Shown here: positions 13,545 through 26,012 of the stretch, in pieces | Position numbering within the stretch: position 1 is the first letter of the stretch | Layout: every line of letters begins with the position of its first letter | DNA from: Dreissena polymorpha | Lineage: Eukaryota > Mollusca > Bivalvia > Myida > Dreissenidae | Assembly (NCBI RefSeq): GCF_020536995.1 | Contig: NC_068359.1 | Coordinates: 70,879,658 to 70,943,657 of the forward strand | Reading direction: 5' to 3' | DNA length: 64,000 bases | Notes under the pieces: model-generated | Databases searched by the model: none | What the model was told of the DNA's origin: nothing | The model's input: only the letters and a program-made list of their open reading frames with translations | Program-made: the position numbers and the translations under genes

Positions 13545-14705
13545 ACGAGCGCAAACCAAGTTAGATGTAAGGACTCAAACGCATAGCGTGTTCAACACAT
13601 TTTACAAAGGAGACATCTATACTATCATGCTGTCTATATCTGATATGGAGAATAAGTTTTTAATGAATACATTCGTACAAAGTTGCCTCAAACTTGTATT
13701 CTAATGTTCGAATTATCTTATTATCAGTAATGGTTTGATAACACTGGGACATGATAACAAAACAATTCAATATTAATACTAAAACACCAATGATACTTTT
13801 TTCATCGATAAGTTTAATAATTATAATATAATAAAACTTGATAATATTAAAACAACGCCATGTGAGACAGGTTTCAAAAATAAATGTAAACAAAATGAGT
13901 TGCTTGTTAGTAGAATACTTCAAAATTACGTTATAGACGTTATGTTGACGATTTCTGACTTACTTGCACAATATAACCATTGTAAGCTTTCAGCGTTGAA
14001 AATATTTTGTGTTAGATAAGATAGCGTGCTCTGTTAAAACATGAATATACGAAATACTAAAAACTGTACACTCGGTGATGCGTATGGATAAAAAAGCTAG
14101 CTTACTGGTTAGTATATTTATCCACAATAATAAATGTGTACCATATTTTGGGAGCTAACAAATCGGTACGAAGGAATCAATGAATTACCAAAAACATACA
14201 TGTATTGAAATTAATGAACATTTTATGTAAATTTAGTTTGATTTATAACCATTCGGAATGTGACTTTCAGTTAATACCGCTGTCACAAATATGTATTGCT
14301 AAGTGATTTCTCTTTTTGCGTGTTCAAAAACGAATTCACAGACGCGTCAAAAAAGGTGGCAATATCGTATACTAACTACAGTCAAATCTTTTTATATGAA
14401 TATTTGAACGAGCCAAAAAATAACAAACTACTGTTTTGAAAACATGCAAGTATCGCTATGTGCGTGCGCGGTACCATTACGTGTTGCCGGCGTAGTTTTA
14501 CCAACATTGGCCTGTAAGTATAATAATAATAATAATTATTATTACTATACAACCAATGTAAGTACTGGACATGCAATTCAAACAGTGCCTAGTATTCGTT
14601 TCGCGAATTAATAGCAATGTATTAAGCCAAGGGCCGTTTTAGTGTTATTGTTTTAAAAGAAATGTTTAAGCTAAAAGAACGCCATTTGACTCACAAGTAT
14701 CAATC
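13545..14705. other. Non-coding stretch, nothing recognised
   Basis: AT-rich. Includes a short (TAA)n/(TAT)n palindrome near 14521-14545. No supported gene. Confidence 0.5.
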
Positions 14706-14816
14706 CAATCCACTCTTTGAATATAAAAGGGCTAAACAATAAAGATAAACGCGTAAAAATCTTCAAATGGTTAAACGAAAAAAAAATATAGTATATGCCT
14801 ATTACAAGAAAGTCAC

Positions 14817-15872
14817 TTGACACATACTTTAGCACAAACCTTAAAAGATGAATGGGACGGAGACATCTATCTCAGTGGACAGCATTCTAATAAACAAGGC
14901 ATTGCCTTTCTGATAAAAAATAATATAGGGATCACAGTCGATAACTTTAACGAAATAATAATTGGCAGACTAGCAAGTATAGATATCAAAATACATGAAA
15001 CACAATTAACATTAATCAACATCTATGGTCCTAACATAGATGATTCCACATTTTACGAAACATCACAATCCTTTATAATTAATAACCAAGATAAAAACAT
15101 TATAATCGGTGGTGATTTCAATACTGTCCTAAACCCATTAATTGATAAAAAGAAAGGAAATCTTTATACCCATCCTAAAAATAGAAACATTTTAAATAAA
15201 ATAATTCAAAACTACAATATGTTAGATATCTGGCGAACAGTATATCCAAACGAAAGCAAATTAACCTGGCACTCAAACACAAAACCAACAATATTTTGTA
15301 GATTAGACTATTTTTTAATTTCTGAGTCTCTTTGCAACATTATTGACACATGTAACATAAAACCAGGATTTTTGACTGACCACTCTCTAGTTGAACTTAA
15401 ATTGCACAATATACAACCTGAAAGAGGCCCAGGATACTTTAAAATTAACAACAGCATCTTATTAGATACACAATATCAAACACAAATAAAACAGGAAATA
15501 TTGAATACAGTTCAAAATAATAAAGATGCAAACCCAAACACCTTATGGGAAGTAATTAAAGGAAATATACGTAACACAACAATTAGATACACATCATTTA
15601 AACAAAAAGAAACACATAAACTTGAAACTGAAACCATCAAAACCATTGAAACACTTGAAAAACAATTGCATCAAACAAACACAAATGATACCACCGACAT
15701 TGAAAATGAAATAACATTAAAAAAACAAATATTAGATGGAATCTATCATACACAACTCAATGGAATACTACTAAGAGCGCGTGCACAGCATGTTGAACAC
15801 AATGAAAAAACACAAAATACTTCGCAAACATTGAAAAACGTAGAAGTGAACAAAAAACTGTACACAAATTAG
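14817..15872 (+). pseudogene. LINE endonuclease domain (fragment of ORF2)
   Basis: Open frame of 351 codons. In life this domain nicks target DNA to prime reverse transcription. Motifs seen: GGDFN near residue 98, a RLDYFLIS block near 162, and TDHS near 186, which is the SDH-like catalytic His site. Homology begins upstream of the first Met: just before it, in another frame, reads LNIKGLNN, the N-terminal Asn motif, and a QESH-type Glu motif. The natural N-terminus therefore lies near 14706 with one frame break between. The last 130 residues are a Lys/Thr/Glu-rich linker leading to the RT. Codon use is AT-rich (ACA, AAA, ATA) like the surrounding element. No sign of host use. Confidence 0.88.
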
Positions 15873-16019
15873 TAGTAAATGGCAAAGATATAACAAACAG
15901 AACTGAAATACTAGAAGAACAAACGTTTATTTTTCGAAACCCTCTATAAACGAAAAAATGTTGAAAATAACACCCTTTTTAAAAATACACAACACGCTAT
16001 AAATCAAGAAGAAAAACTA

Positions 16020-17815
16020 TTGTGTGACGGATTACTAAATGAATATGAATGTGGATTAGCACTAAAAGAAATGCAAAATAACAAAAGTCCAGGTTCTGAT
16101 GGTATCACCATTGAGTTTTATAAAATATTTTGGAATGATATCAAAACACTTTTAATTAATTCACTAAACTATTCATATAATAATGAAAACTTAACTACGC
16201 TTCAAAAACAAGGTATAATATCACTCATTCCAAAACCTGGAAAAAAACTTAGAATCCTTATCGAACTGGCGCCCAATTAGGTTTACTTAACAATGATTAT
16301 AAAATTGCAACTAAAAGTATAGCAAACAGAGTTAAAAAAATATTACCATCAATCATTTCAAAATCTCAATCTGTTTTCATAAAAGGACGTAACATTGGTG
16401 AAACGTTCGTCTTATCCAAGAATGCATTAAACTATTTCAACAATTCAATAATCCTGGTCTATTATTCTTTGCAGACTTTTGAAAAGGCATTCGATTCGCT
16501 TGATCACTCATTTATGTTCTCTTGCTTAGAAAATATGAACTTTGGTGAAAGTCTCATTCAATGGGTCAAACTATTCTATACCAATATTAACAGTATAATC
16601 ATTAACAATGGCTTCTCTCAAACAGTTTTAACATCGAACGAGGGGTTCGACAAGGATGTCCACTCTCATCATCGCTATTATTATTTGCATCGAGTATCTA
16701 TCACATCACATTCAATCAAATAAACACATAAAAGGCATATCACTAGAACCTGACGAAGAAATCAAAACAGTCCCTATTTGCTGACGATGCAACTTATTTT
16801 TTAAACGACCAAGTTACGATTCTTTCCATAACCATAGAGCGCTAAACCCTTTACGGAATGACATCAGGTCTTAAACTAAAACAAAGTAAATGTACTGTGC
16901 TACGAGTAGGTAAATTAAAACAAAGTAATGTCCAATATAAAAAGAAATGAAATTTAATTGGACATCCGATGAAGCCAAAACGTTAGGAATTACTTTCACA
17001 AAATAATGAAAAGGATACAGTTCTTAAAAACATACTTCCTAAATTACAGAATTTTAAAAAAAAAAACTGCTTAAAATCATGGCATCACCGTAAAATTACA
17101 CTAATCGGAAAAAACACAGTATTAAAAACGTTTGCACTTCCTAAATTAATTTATGTATTAACAGTTCTCCCAAATCCACCAAATGATGTTATTAACGATA
17201 TAAAATCAGCAGTATTTAATTTCATATGGGACGGTAAGCCTGATAAAATAAAACGAACTCAGTTAATTCAATCCGTAGAAAATGGAGGTATCCAATTAAC
17301 GAACATTGACTCATTCTGAAGGCAATCAAATGCAGCTGGGTTAAAAGATACCTAGATAATACCAATACGAGTAAATGGAAATTATTCTACCAGAAAATCC
17401 TAAAAAAATATGGTGACTCCTTACTCTTTGAATGTAACATCAGCAATACTATCTTACATGAAATTGCAAACGAAAACATATTTCTGTCTGATGTTCTATC
17501 AGCATGGAATGATGTCACTCATAACCTAGAAACCAAAAACCAGCAGTAAAACTATTTTATGGAACAATAAAGACATAACTTCAAACAATAAGACGTTTTT
17601 CTATAAAGATTGGTTTGAACGAAGCATTAAATATGTCGACCAATTATATGACTCAGAATTAAGGATTTTTACTCTTTTGATGATATATGCTACATATACG
17701 GAATACCTTCAAATAATTTCCTGAAGTATTACACACTAATCAAAAGCATACCCATACATATTAAATCTGAAATCAATACAAATAAACACCATGTACAAAC
17801 AAAATTCGTAGAAAA
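16020..17815 (+). pseudogene. LINE reverse transcriptase domain (broken)
   Basis: The RT reads in several short frames. The first (16020-16280) has NNKSPGSDGITIEFYK and LIPKPGKK, RT blocks 1-2. A second stretch around 16.33-16.42 kb reads as the NWRPI..QSVFIKGRNI region in other frames. The third (16469-16723) has FEKAFDSLDHSF (block A) and then, one frame over, RGVRQGCPLS (block B). FADD (block C, the catalytic aspartates) is at about 16778-16790. Beyond 17.0 kb come the thumb and C-terminal parts, e.g. SNNFLKYYTLIKSIPI near 17.71 kb. There are at least five frame interruptions. Inactive. Confidence 0.88.
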
Positions 17816-17915
17816 NNNNNNNNNNNNNNNNNNNNNNNNNNNNNNNNNNNNNNNNNNNNNNNNNNNNNNNNNNNNNNNNNNNNNNNNNNNNNNNNNNNNN
17901 NNNNNNNNNNNNNNN
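17816..17915. other. Assembly gap, 100 N
   Basis: Exactly 100 N, the conventional length for a gap of unknown size. The LINE runs into its left edge and is not recognisable at its right edge, so the true distance is unknown. Confidence 0.99.
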
Positions 17916-18000
17916 TCCCACGCACGGATTTCAACACCGTCATTGTTTACAATCAATTAAATGCATAAGTACTTGAATTTGTATAGTGTGTTTTTTAAAA

Positions 18001-18979
18001 GTGTCCAGCTACAGGTGGTTAGCGTGTGGCTATAATACTAGTTAGTGAAACATATTTGAATGATAAGTATCATATTATAACGAAAAATCAACTTTTCTTA
18101 AAAAAAATAAGTTAAATATATATTCACAAGGTATCCAACTCGAAATCATCCGAAAACGGGATGCATCGTTTTAAACAAGCCTTACTTTCATCAATTTTGC
18201 AGCGATTTTCACGATCTTGGTCTTATTCAACGCAGAAATAAATTTCCTTTCTGGAAATGTATATGTCTGCGCAATATTTTTACAAATACTGGGTCAACTT
18301 TTAAAAAATAACACGATACACACTCGCGTGACCCAGCTGTTATCGATCAGACAGTATTCATGACTGAAATCTTCACGGGGAAATGGGCATTTTCCCTGCA
18401 AAGTTCACGAACCTCGATACCATAATTCAATAAAACGTATGAAAAAAAACATTCTTACCGTGCTTGCCGTAGAATAATGCATCAAAACTAACTGTCAGCG
18501 CATTTTCAAACCTTTGTTTACATACATTTCAACCAACTGACATTTTAAACACAAGGGTGATTTCATTGCTCCAATGCGGAGTTGTGTCCTTACAACTGGA
18601 GATTTCATTCATAAATACGGTCTGATCGATAACAACTGGGTCAAGCGAATTATGTATAGCTTTTATTTCTTAAAATTTGACCCACATGTGTAGAAATATA
18701 ACAATATATATACATTTCCTAAAAGGAAATTCATTTCTGCGTTGAATAAGACCGGGTCATGAAAATCGCTGCAAAATTATTTAGTAATGGCTGCTCAAAA
18801 CGATGCACCCCGTTTTCGGATGATTTCGAGTTGGATACCTTGTTATAATATAAAACGGTAGTGATTTTTTTTTTTATAGAAAATTTGATTTTTCGTTTTT
18901 AATATGATTATTTATCATTCAAAAAGATGTTTTCACTAATTATTATCATAGCCACACGCTAACCACCTGTGTGTCCAGC
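18001..18979. mobile_element. Foldback element with long inverted repeats and 9-bp target duplication
   Basis: Body 18010/18011-18970. The two arms, roughly 18011-18370 and 18600-18970, are inverted copies: the left begins ACAGGTGGTTAGCGTGTGGC and the right ends GCCACACGCTAACCACCTGT. Shared inner blocks include GGTATCCAACTCGAAATCAT and TTATTCAACGCAGAAAT. GTGTCCAGC occurs directly outside each end (18001-18009 and 18971-18979), a 9-bp target-site duplication. Long terminal inverted repeats plus a 9-bp duplication are characteristic of Mutator-like elements. No transposase is visible, so it is non-autonomous. The arms have diverged by many small indels, so it is not new. Confidence 0.88.
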
Positions 18980-21900
18980 ACGTGTGCCGGGAGAACAGGG
19001 CTTAATGTATTTTTTGTTAAGCTCTATAATATTTATATCCAATCTGTATGAAAAAAATGTCGGTGAACATTATTCCGGTGTTAATTTTTGAAAATATTGA
19101 GCATTCGTTAATTATGGATCTAAAACGGAACATTAAATACCGGGCATATTGCATATTAGATCGGACACATGAAATTATTTCGAAAGAAAGCCAATAAGAG
19201 TTTCAATTCTACAAGAGTAAGTATCGCTGTGCACGATTACGCTCTTACTGCTCGTATATATTTGACTCTTGGCAAATACCTAGTGTTTTATTTTGCTTAA
19301 TCTAAATTGTGTCATGCATCTATATGTACTTAAAGCAGCATGACCAACAGCTCTTTCATATGTGAAAGAGATTGACACGAAATACCTACCCATCTATAAT
19401 AAAGTTTATATGTGCACTTCAATATTATAGTTTTAAAGCATTTTATGTGGTGCAATATAAAAGTACTCTAGTAAATTTGAAATTATGTAATCGATTTCCT
19501 CTCAACATACATGCAAAGTTCCAGATAACTTTTCAGCAAAAATCTTGGTTTACACTCTATAATAATCCAGCCTTAAAGTCTATATTAATTCTTTTTTTTC
19601 ATGTAAATATAATTTTTGGCACATCCGCATTTAGGTTTATAGTCTAAGAAGAGCTAATGACAATTGCCGGTTTACAGCAGACTTTTGCGATAAAAGGACC
19701 AGATAATGGAAAACGTTCGGCTTTTCGACTGTTGTAAAGATGGTCTGTTATTCATAATAACGTTAAAGTGCTGTTGATTTCATAATTGTTATGAGGGCCT
19801 AGACGAGTGGGAACTCATTGATAAAATGTTTACATTATATGCATTGATATTGAGTTTTACGCATGATCACACATTTTGAATTCTTATTTTATTTTTCCAA
19901 TGTGTAACCGTACGCACAGAATTTAAGTCTACTTTTTTACTAAATTTAATTCAATTTTTTACGACTTTAAGCGTCTTATCTGGAGCTCTGCATACATGCA
20001 TTAGTAGCATATATTGAAATATATCCATAGACTTTCTTTGGTTATTGAAGGTAAATTACTGTACAAAAAATATGGTTAGTCATTAACCAAAAAAAAGTTA
20101 AGTCTACAAACACGCGGTTAATTTCGGTTCAGTAGCAAATATCTTACAAAGGTGCGCAACTTCTCCTATAACATAAAATTTCCGTTATACGCCGTAAATT
20201 TTCGTAGTCCTCCGTAGCATTTCGGAATGACTGTCAATTGACATCATTGTATCATGCATGATAGTATGTTGCTTTGTGCTTGGGTGAAACTCACATCTTA
20301 CCATCGCGTTAATTTATTAAACGCATTAATATTTGATTTCATTATGCACTGCGCCTATTGCACAAGTCTCTCTGCACAAAGCAACATACACATATGCAGC
20401 ATGCAATTAACGAACAAGAATGTTGCATCTGTACACATGCATGATACCATTAAGCAGAATGTAAATAGACATTGGACATCAGGCAAGATGTAAGTGTCAT
20501 CAAGCATGAAAAGGTGTCTACATATTAATTGAAAGTACCATCAAGAATCATGACACAGTCACAAAGAAGGATGTAATTTTTACCTAAATACCCTTCCATA
20601 TTTGTCGGCACTGTGTGTTTGCTTAATTTCACTGAAGAACGTCTACTGGTAAATCTTACAAAAAAAGTGATAAATAAGACTGAGTAGCAATTTTTTCGGC
20701 GTTGCTGTTTAACGTCAAATTTGGCCTTTCAACGAACTTCTTAAAAGCCCATTGAACTTTAATGAAGAAGTTTCCCGCTTGTAGGTCCGAATGAATTAAA
20801 TCAAATTTTGCAATTGGCAATTTGATAGAAATCCCCATAAAACATTGCACATAGCTTTCTGAAATAAACAGGCCACATTGAACGCATTCACGATATCCAA
20901 CAGCTCTCTTTGCAAAGACCTATCTAGTGTTTCTTGGCCGTGTAAGATCTATAATTAGAACATCGTCACCTAAACATCTACTAATAGAAGAGCATATTTT
21001 AGGGAAACAAATTCAATAAGAGTACAAAACGTCCACGATCAATAATGTGTAGTTTGTTAAAGATATCACGGCAGTAAAAACATAGCACTTTAAAGAGACC
21101 ACAATCTGGTACATTTGGTCAATTGTTGCGTCCGTGGCGGACAATACATTTTTAAAAAGAAAGCGTACAAAAAAGCAAACACAAAGTTCTTCGTAAGCTT
21201 GTTTTAATCTTAAAAACACATAATCGACAGTCATTCCAGTCAAATACAATACTAACAGTCAGCACTCTAGAGATCAAAAGTGCGGATATAAATATTTAAT
21301 TCAGGGATATCAAGTGTATCAAGTTCGAATTCCGGAAAAAATAGCCGGTAGTCTGGGGCATTAGGTCCCTTACAGGGATAAAAGGTAAATCCCCGCCCGA
21401 GCCGTAGCTAACTGATTTATTGTAGTCTTTCTAGTTGCAATTTCTGGTGAGTACAATGCGGAATATTACGGATATTTGCAACATGTCGAAGATTTTCGGA
21501 AAGTAGCGAAGAGGTTTTCGTCAGTTAATATTCATGTCCGTGCCGGCCGCTAACTTATCAGAATCAATAAAAAAGAACCAGAAAAAATCGGTACCGATCG
21601 CAAATTTCCGGAATTCCGATAAAGCTTCAACATAATTTGTTCTCAAATGATCGCGTACTCGAACGAATCTGTCCCTACGCCTCAAACTCCCTTTAAATCT
21701 CATCGGACGTACATTGATCTCAAAATCTATCCTTGACGACTCAAATCATATTTCCTGAATAGTTTGGCCTATTGACGTCCCTGTAATTATAACAATGGTC
21801 TTTTGGATAAACACCGCTAAGTTGTTGCAATACAATAACCGTTTAAAATAGTTACCGGTTTTCATTTAATAAAATGAGTAAGTCATATTCGAGATTTCAG

Positions 21901-22077
21901 CGATTGCCAATATTTTGCTTTTGTTTCTCATAAGCATATGGTGCTTGGTATCTGCTATTGACTCCTATGTAGATTGCAAATATTACATAACCCTTACAGC
22001 GGCCGAGCGCAGATATCTGCATTTGGCCGCTAAAAAGAAAAATCTTTGCGCATTAATTTAATTCAAATCTCATTATC
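18980..22077. other. Non-coding stretch with one repeat fragment
   Basis: No supported gene. A 123-bp fragment at 19341-19463 is related to the left part of the TTAA element at 40990-43166. The rest is AT-rich with no structure I can define. Confidence 0.5.
19341..19463 (+). repeat. Dispersed repeat fragment shared with 41049-41170
   Basis: Both places read GACMAACAGCT.., CGAAATAC.TACC, GTTTATATGTG and ACTTCAATATTATAG, then TTTTAAAGCA and GGTGCAATATAA, in the same order with small differences. At 41 kb this lies just inside the left end of a TTAA-flanked element, so 19341-19463 is probably a solitary or truncated relative. Confidence 0.8.
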
Positions 22078-22116
22078 ATAATCAAAATCATCATCATCGT
22101 CGTCGTCGTCACTACT

Positions 22117-22147
<31 letters not shown>

Positions 22148-22205
22148 TCTTCTTCTTCTTCTTCTTCTTCTTCTTCCTCCTCCTCCTCATCATCATCATT
22201 AACAA
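22078..22205. repeat. Compound trinucleotide repeat (ATC/GTC/ACC/TCT/TCC)
   Basis: Successive short runs of ATC, GTC, ACC, TCT and TCC triplets. Reads as low-complexity peptide in every frame and is not a gene. Confidence 0.93.
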
Positions 22206-22232
22206 CAACAGCAACACCAACTTAACATCATC

Positions 22233-22545
22233 ATCAAACAACAATAAACATCGGTAGCATACAATGTGCTTCATCAACCATACATAATTATATGCGTTAA
22301 AACACCATAATAGAACAGCATGAATGAAGCTGTCTATTACTCTTTTATATTTCCTATACCAATATTTTTTTTTCGTTAATTGAAGGACTAGTTGAAATCT
22401 TCTATAAAAGCCCTCCCACCCCCCCCCCCAAAAAAAAAAATAAAAAAAAAATAAAACATAATAATAATAACCCTAGCAAACAACAATAAACATAGGTTAG
22501 TTAGTATACACTGTGCTTTAGCAACCATGCATAATGAATGTTTAT
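22233..22545. repeat. 60-bp direct duplication about 247 bp apart
   Basis: CAAACAACAATAAACAT followed by GGT, TACA and TGTGCTT then CAACCATACATAAT at 22233-22290 recurs with small changes at 22480-22545. The spacer ends in C and A homopolymers (near 22421-22440). Confidence 0.75.
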
Positions 22546-23140
22546 GACTTCGGACCGTTGTGATCAAATTTAAAAAAGCAAGATGGTATGTATGCGGGGT
22601 ATCCGGAGAAGCGCACCCCCGGAGAACTGCCCCCCGGAGAACTGCCCCCTTATTTTAAAGGTGGCGGAGAGGTGCCCCCCCCCCATCAAATCGGTAGGGG
22701 CGGAGAACTGCCCCCCTGTCAGAATTTAGTAGGCGGATATCTGCCCCCCATCAAATCTGTCGGGGCGGAGAACTGCTCCCCCCCCCCGGTGTCATATTAG
22801 TTATTAGTTACGTAGTGAAAACAATACTTAAGGGTAATTTTACGTTATCGCCGTACACATTTTATCCGGTAACAATTTAATTTCAGTACAAGTATATTAC
22901 CATTTATCGAACTAAATAACACAAATTGTCTAGAGGCATGTGATAATACTGTTTAAGGCCCTTGGTACGCATCTGCACCACTCACTATACATGAATGCCA
23001 TGTAAAAGTCGTGTTTTAATAAGAGCGCGAAACATAGTCGAGATCCACACAGGAAACGCGTGCGTGTTAATACTGGCCATGTGTCGCAACTAAATATAGA
23101 CGTGCAACTCAGTACTTATTGAGAAAAAGTTACATCGGAA

Positions 23141-23659
23141 TTAAAGGGGCCTTTTCACAGATTTTGGCATTTTTTTAACTTATTCATTAAATGCTTTATA
23201 TTGATAAATGTAAACATTGGATCGTAAAAGCTCCAGTAAAAAATCAAGAAAAAAATTAAAAAAAGGAAAAGAACATTGCCCGGAGCAGATTTCGAACCAG
23301 TGACCCCTGGAGTCCTGCCAGAGTCCTGAAGTAAAAACGCTTTAGCCTACTGAGCTATTCCGCCGAGTACACATGTTTGACGTATTTTATACCTTATATA
23401 AGCAATCTTCGTAGTTTCACAAAATTTAACGACAAAAACAGAACTCTCCAAATTATTCAATCGTTTCGCGTTGCAACGCTTTATATTTTTTAGGTTTTAA
23501 AATCGTCAAAAGATGCATATAATGGCTATATTAGAGCATGGTTAATGTTCAGTATAACTGTTTCCCTCACAAATATCATAACTAAAACGAAAACTTACGA
23601 ATCTGAAACAACTTTTTTCAATTTTGTCAATTTACCAAAGCGTGAAAAGATCTCTTTAA
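23141..23659. mobile_element. TTAA MITE with tRNA-like module, copy 2 (nested)
   Basis: TTAA-flanked, ends AGGGGCCTTTTCAC and GTGAAAAGATCTCT. The tRNA-like A box TAGCTCAGTAGG on the - strand is intact, but the B box has changed to GGTTCGAAATC. It sits inside the 22589-24668 element, so that element was already in place when this copy arrived. Confidence 0.88.
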
Positions 23660-24043
23660 TTTACATTATAAAGATAGTATTGACCCATGGAAAAAAAACG
23701 TAAATTTACGTATAAAAAAGTAAATTAATAGGCAAAGCAAAGGCAATAATTTAGCTGACTTGAAGAAAAAAGTGAAGTGAAGTCGAATTTATAATCAATT
23801 TATTTATGTTGTTTAGTAAATTCATGTGACATACAAAATAACATACATAAATACACACATTACGGCAACAGTTTGCATTTTGAGCAGATCATGTCGACAT
23901 GCCAAACAAACAAAATCGGTAACAGTTGCTTTAATTAGCAGCTAATAAGGCAGGCAGAGAACTTGTTCCCGTTAACGATAAGCACCGCGATCTTTTAATT
24001 GGTAGACCGGACCGACCTTAATTGTTAAGAACTTGTTAGCTTT

Positions 24044-24091
24044 GAATAAAGCCGCATATTGAATAAAGCCGCATATTGAATAAAGCCGCAT
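24044..24091. repeat. 17-bp tandem repeat, nearly three units
   Basis: GAATAAAGCCGCATATT occurs head to tail three times, the last partial. Confidence 0.92.
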
Positions 24092-24668
24092 ACGTGTTTA
24101 TTATATTGAACCGTCCAAATCCGTAATTGGCGAAAACAAACAAATAAATTATTGTTTTCAGCTTGCATAAGGATGGATTAAATTGCATGCTAATTGTTTG
24201 TTTTAATTAAGGGGAAAATATCAAATAATTCAGCCGCGAAAACTTTTTATTAGCAAAAAGTGATTTGTTTTTCTTTGTTCACATAGACGAAAATCACGTG
24301 ATTATCAAGATGGCGACGTCCATGCCGAGGCAGGTATTTTTTTTTGCAGTTTTATAACTTTTATTACTTGTACAACTTTATATTATTTTTGAAATTTCAC
24401 TCAATTTCCAGACATAATAGCAAGAAAGTTACTGGCGTTATTGTCATTTTAATACTCGCTTTATATATCGCCGCGAAACTTCTTTAATTAGGGGGCACTT
24501 CTCCGGGTCATCAATTCTGACAGGGGGGCAGTTCTCCGCCCCTTATTAATCAGCAGGGGGGCAGTTCTCCGCCCTATAAAAAACAGTGAGGGGGCAGTTC
24601 TCCGCCCAGTGAAAAATCTTTGGGGGGCAGTTCTCCGGGGGGGCACTTCTCCTAGAGCCTGTATGCGG

Positions 24669-25380
24669 CACACAACACATAGATAATTATAGTTTTATAC
24701 CTTAAACGTAGTTCATCAAAATAAAGATAAGTTATTATCTATGTAATACTTAAATTAGGTTTATAACGTATGCATATTTGTCTAAAACTTGTGAAATGTG
24801 ATTCGTAAGCCGACGACAACATTATCATTCGGACCCTTCTCCCCACCTAACAATCGAGATTAAACACCTGTGGAGATCCCGATCTTATCAATGAATAAAC
24901 CGGTTCAATGATGTCAAGTCAAATAAAACATACCATTACTATCCAAATAAATATCTATCAAAAAATGTAAATTGATATACCTACTTAACTAAAACTAAAC
25001 TTAAACGATTAGCAAGAAAAATATATAAAGAAGAAGCAGGCAAAGTAGACAAATTAATTGTAACATATGTTTTCTCAGTCTCCCACTGTTGAACAATATA
25101 AATAGTATTTATCGCCACCCCCAAAAGGGATCTTTATCACAAGTTTGGCTCAACTAATATATAATCGTGACAGGACAAACTGTCAACAAATACCTTGTTA
25201 ATGTTTTATACATAACTCCAATCAAAGGTCAACTTCCAAGGAAACTGCGGCATGTTAAAACTGTTGATTATGACAAAATGTTGTTTAGTACAAATCAGTA
25301 CAATAGCGTCTGTTATGTGGCCTATACTAATCCAGTTAAATAAAACTTTAATCGCAGAAAAGTTTAGATTCTTTACACCT
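24669..25380. other. Non-coding stretch, nothing recognised
   Basis: AT-rich, no supported gene or repeat. Confidence 0.5.
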
Positions 25381-25896
25381 TTAAAGGGGCCTTTTCACAG
25401 ATTTTGGCATTTTTTTTAACTTATTCATTAAATGCTTTATATTGATAAATGTAAACATTGGATCATAAAAGCTCCAGTAAAAAATCAAGAAAAAAAAAAA
25501 AAGGAAATGTACATTGCCCGGAGCAGGGTTCGAACCAGTGACCCCTGGAGTCCTGGCAGAGTCCTGTAGTATAAACGCTTATGCCTACTGAGCTATTCCG
25601 CCGAGTACACATTCTCGACGTATTTTATACCTTATATAAGCAATCTTCGTAGTTTCACAAAATTTAACGACAAAAACAGAACTCTCCAAATTATTCAATC
25701 GTTTCGCGTTGCAACGCTGTATAATTTTTAGGTTTTAAAATCGTCAAAAGATGCATATAATGGCTATATTAGAGCATGGTTAATGTTCAGTATTAATGTT
25801 TCCTCACAAATATCATAACTAAAACGAAAACTTACGAATCTGAATCAACTTTTTTCAATTTTGTCAATTTACCAAAGCGTGAAAAGATCCCTTTAA
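25381..25896. mobile_element. TTAA MITE with tRNA-like module, copy 3
   Basis: TTAA-flanked, 516 bp, the best preserved of the three. Ends AGGGGCCTTTTCAC and GTGAAAAGATCCCT. On the - strand the A box TAGCTCAGTAGG and the B box GGTTCGAACCC both match the Pol III consensus. It ends about 115 bp before the large hexanucleotide repeat. Confidence 0.9.
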
Positions 25897-26012
25897 GAAA
25901 ATATATAAAACAGTTCTTTCCTGTTTTAACAAAATGATACATTTAAAAATAAATTATGAAGCATCGCTAGCAATATTAGAAAGAGAAGTAGAAGGAGAAT
26001 TATTATCAATAG

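Larger units (their letters stand above)
14706..17815 (+). mobile_element. LINE, L1/Tx1-like, 5'-truncated, decayed, cut by a scaffold gap
   Basis: ORF2-type coding region of a non-LTR retrotransposon: an apurinic-like endonuclease (about 14.71-15.5 kb), a linker, and a reverse transcriptase (about 16.0-16.9 kb), then a C-terminal region that runs to the gap. The order, the RT motifs (SPGSDG, RGVRQGCPLS, FADD) and the endonuclease motifs fit the L1/Tx1 side of the LINE tree. I see no ORF1, so the 5' end is missing or lost. The endonuclease part is open for 351 codons, while the RT part is broken by several frame changes and stops. The 3' end and any poly(A) tail are hidden by, or lie beyond, the gap. 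Confidence 0.9.
22589..24668. mobile_element. Non-autonomous element with GC-rich reiterated ends, 9-bp target duplication
   Basis: Direct repeat TGTATGCGG at 22589-22597 and 24660-24668 brackets a 2,062-bp body. The ends are inverted repeats: left GGTATCCGGAGAAGCGCACC, right (complement) GGCTCTAGGAGAAGTGCCCC, both continuing into CCGGAGAACTGCCCCC. Each arm (22598-22795 and 24487-24659) repeats GGCGGAGAACTGCCCCC about five or six times with 15-20 bp AT-rich spacers. The interior holds a nested TTAA MITE (23141-23659) and a short 17-bp tandem repeat, with no transposase. A 9-bp duplication fits Mutator-like or Merlin-like enzymes. The family is not one I can name. Confidence 0.82.

Noticed and set aside
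13351-13704. 117-codon open frame, + strand
   Set aside because: Its first 65 codons are the translated 230-bp TTAA MITE; the reverse copy at 10799-11083 gives the same kind of peptide. Not a gene.
22588-22800. 70-codon frame with GELPP repeats, and 24488-24673 on the other strand
   Set aside because: Both are translations of the reiterated inverted ends of one transposable element.
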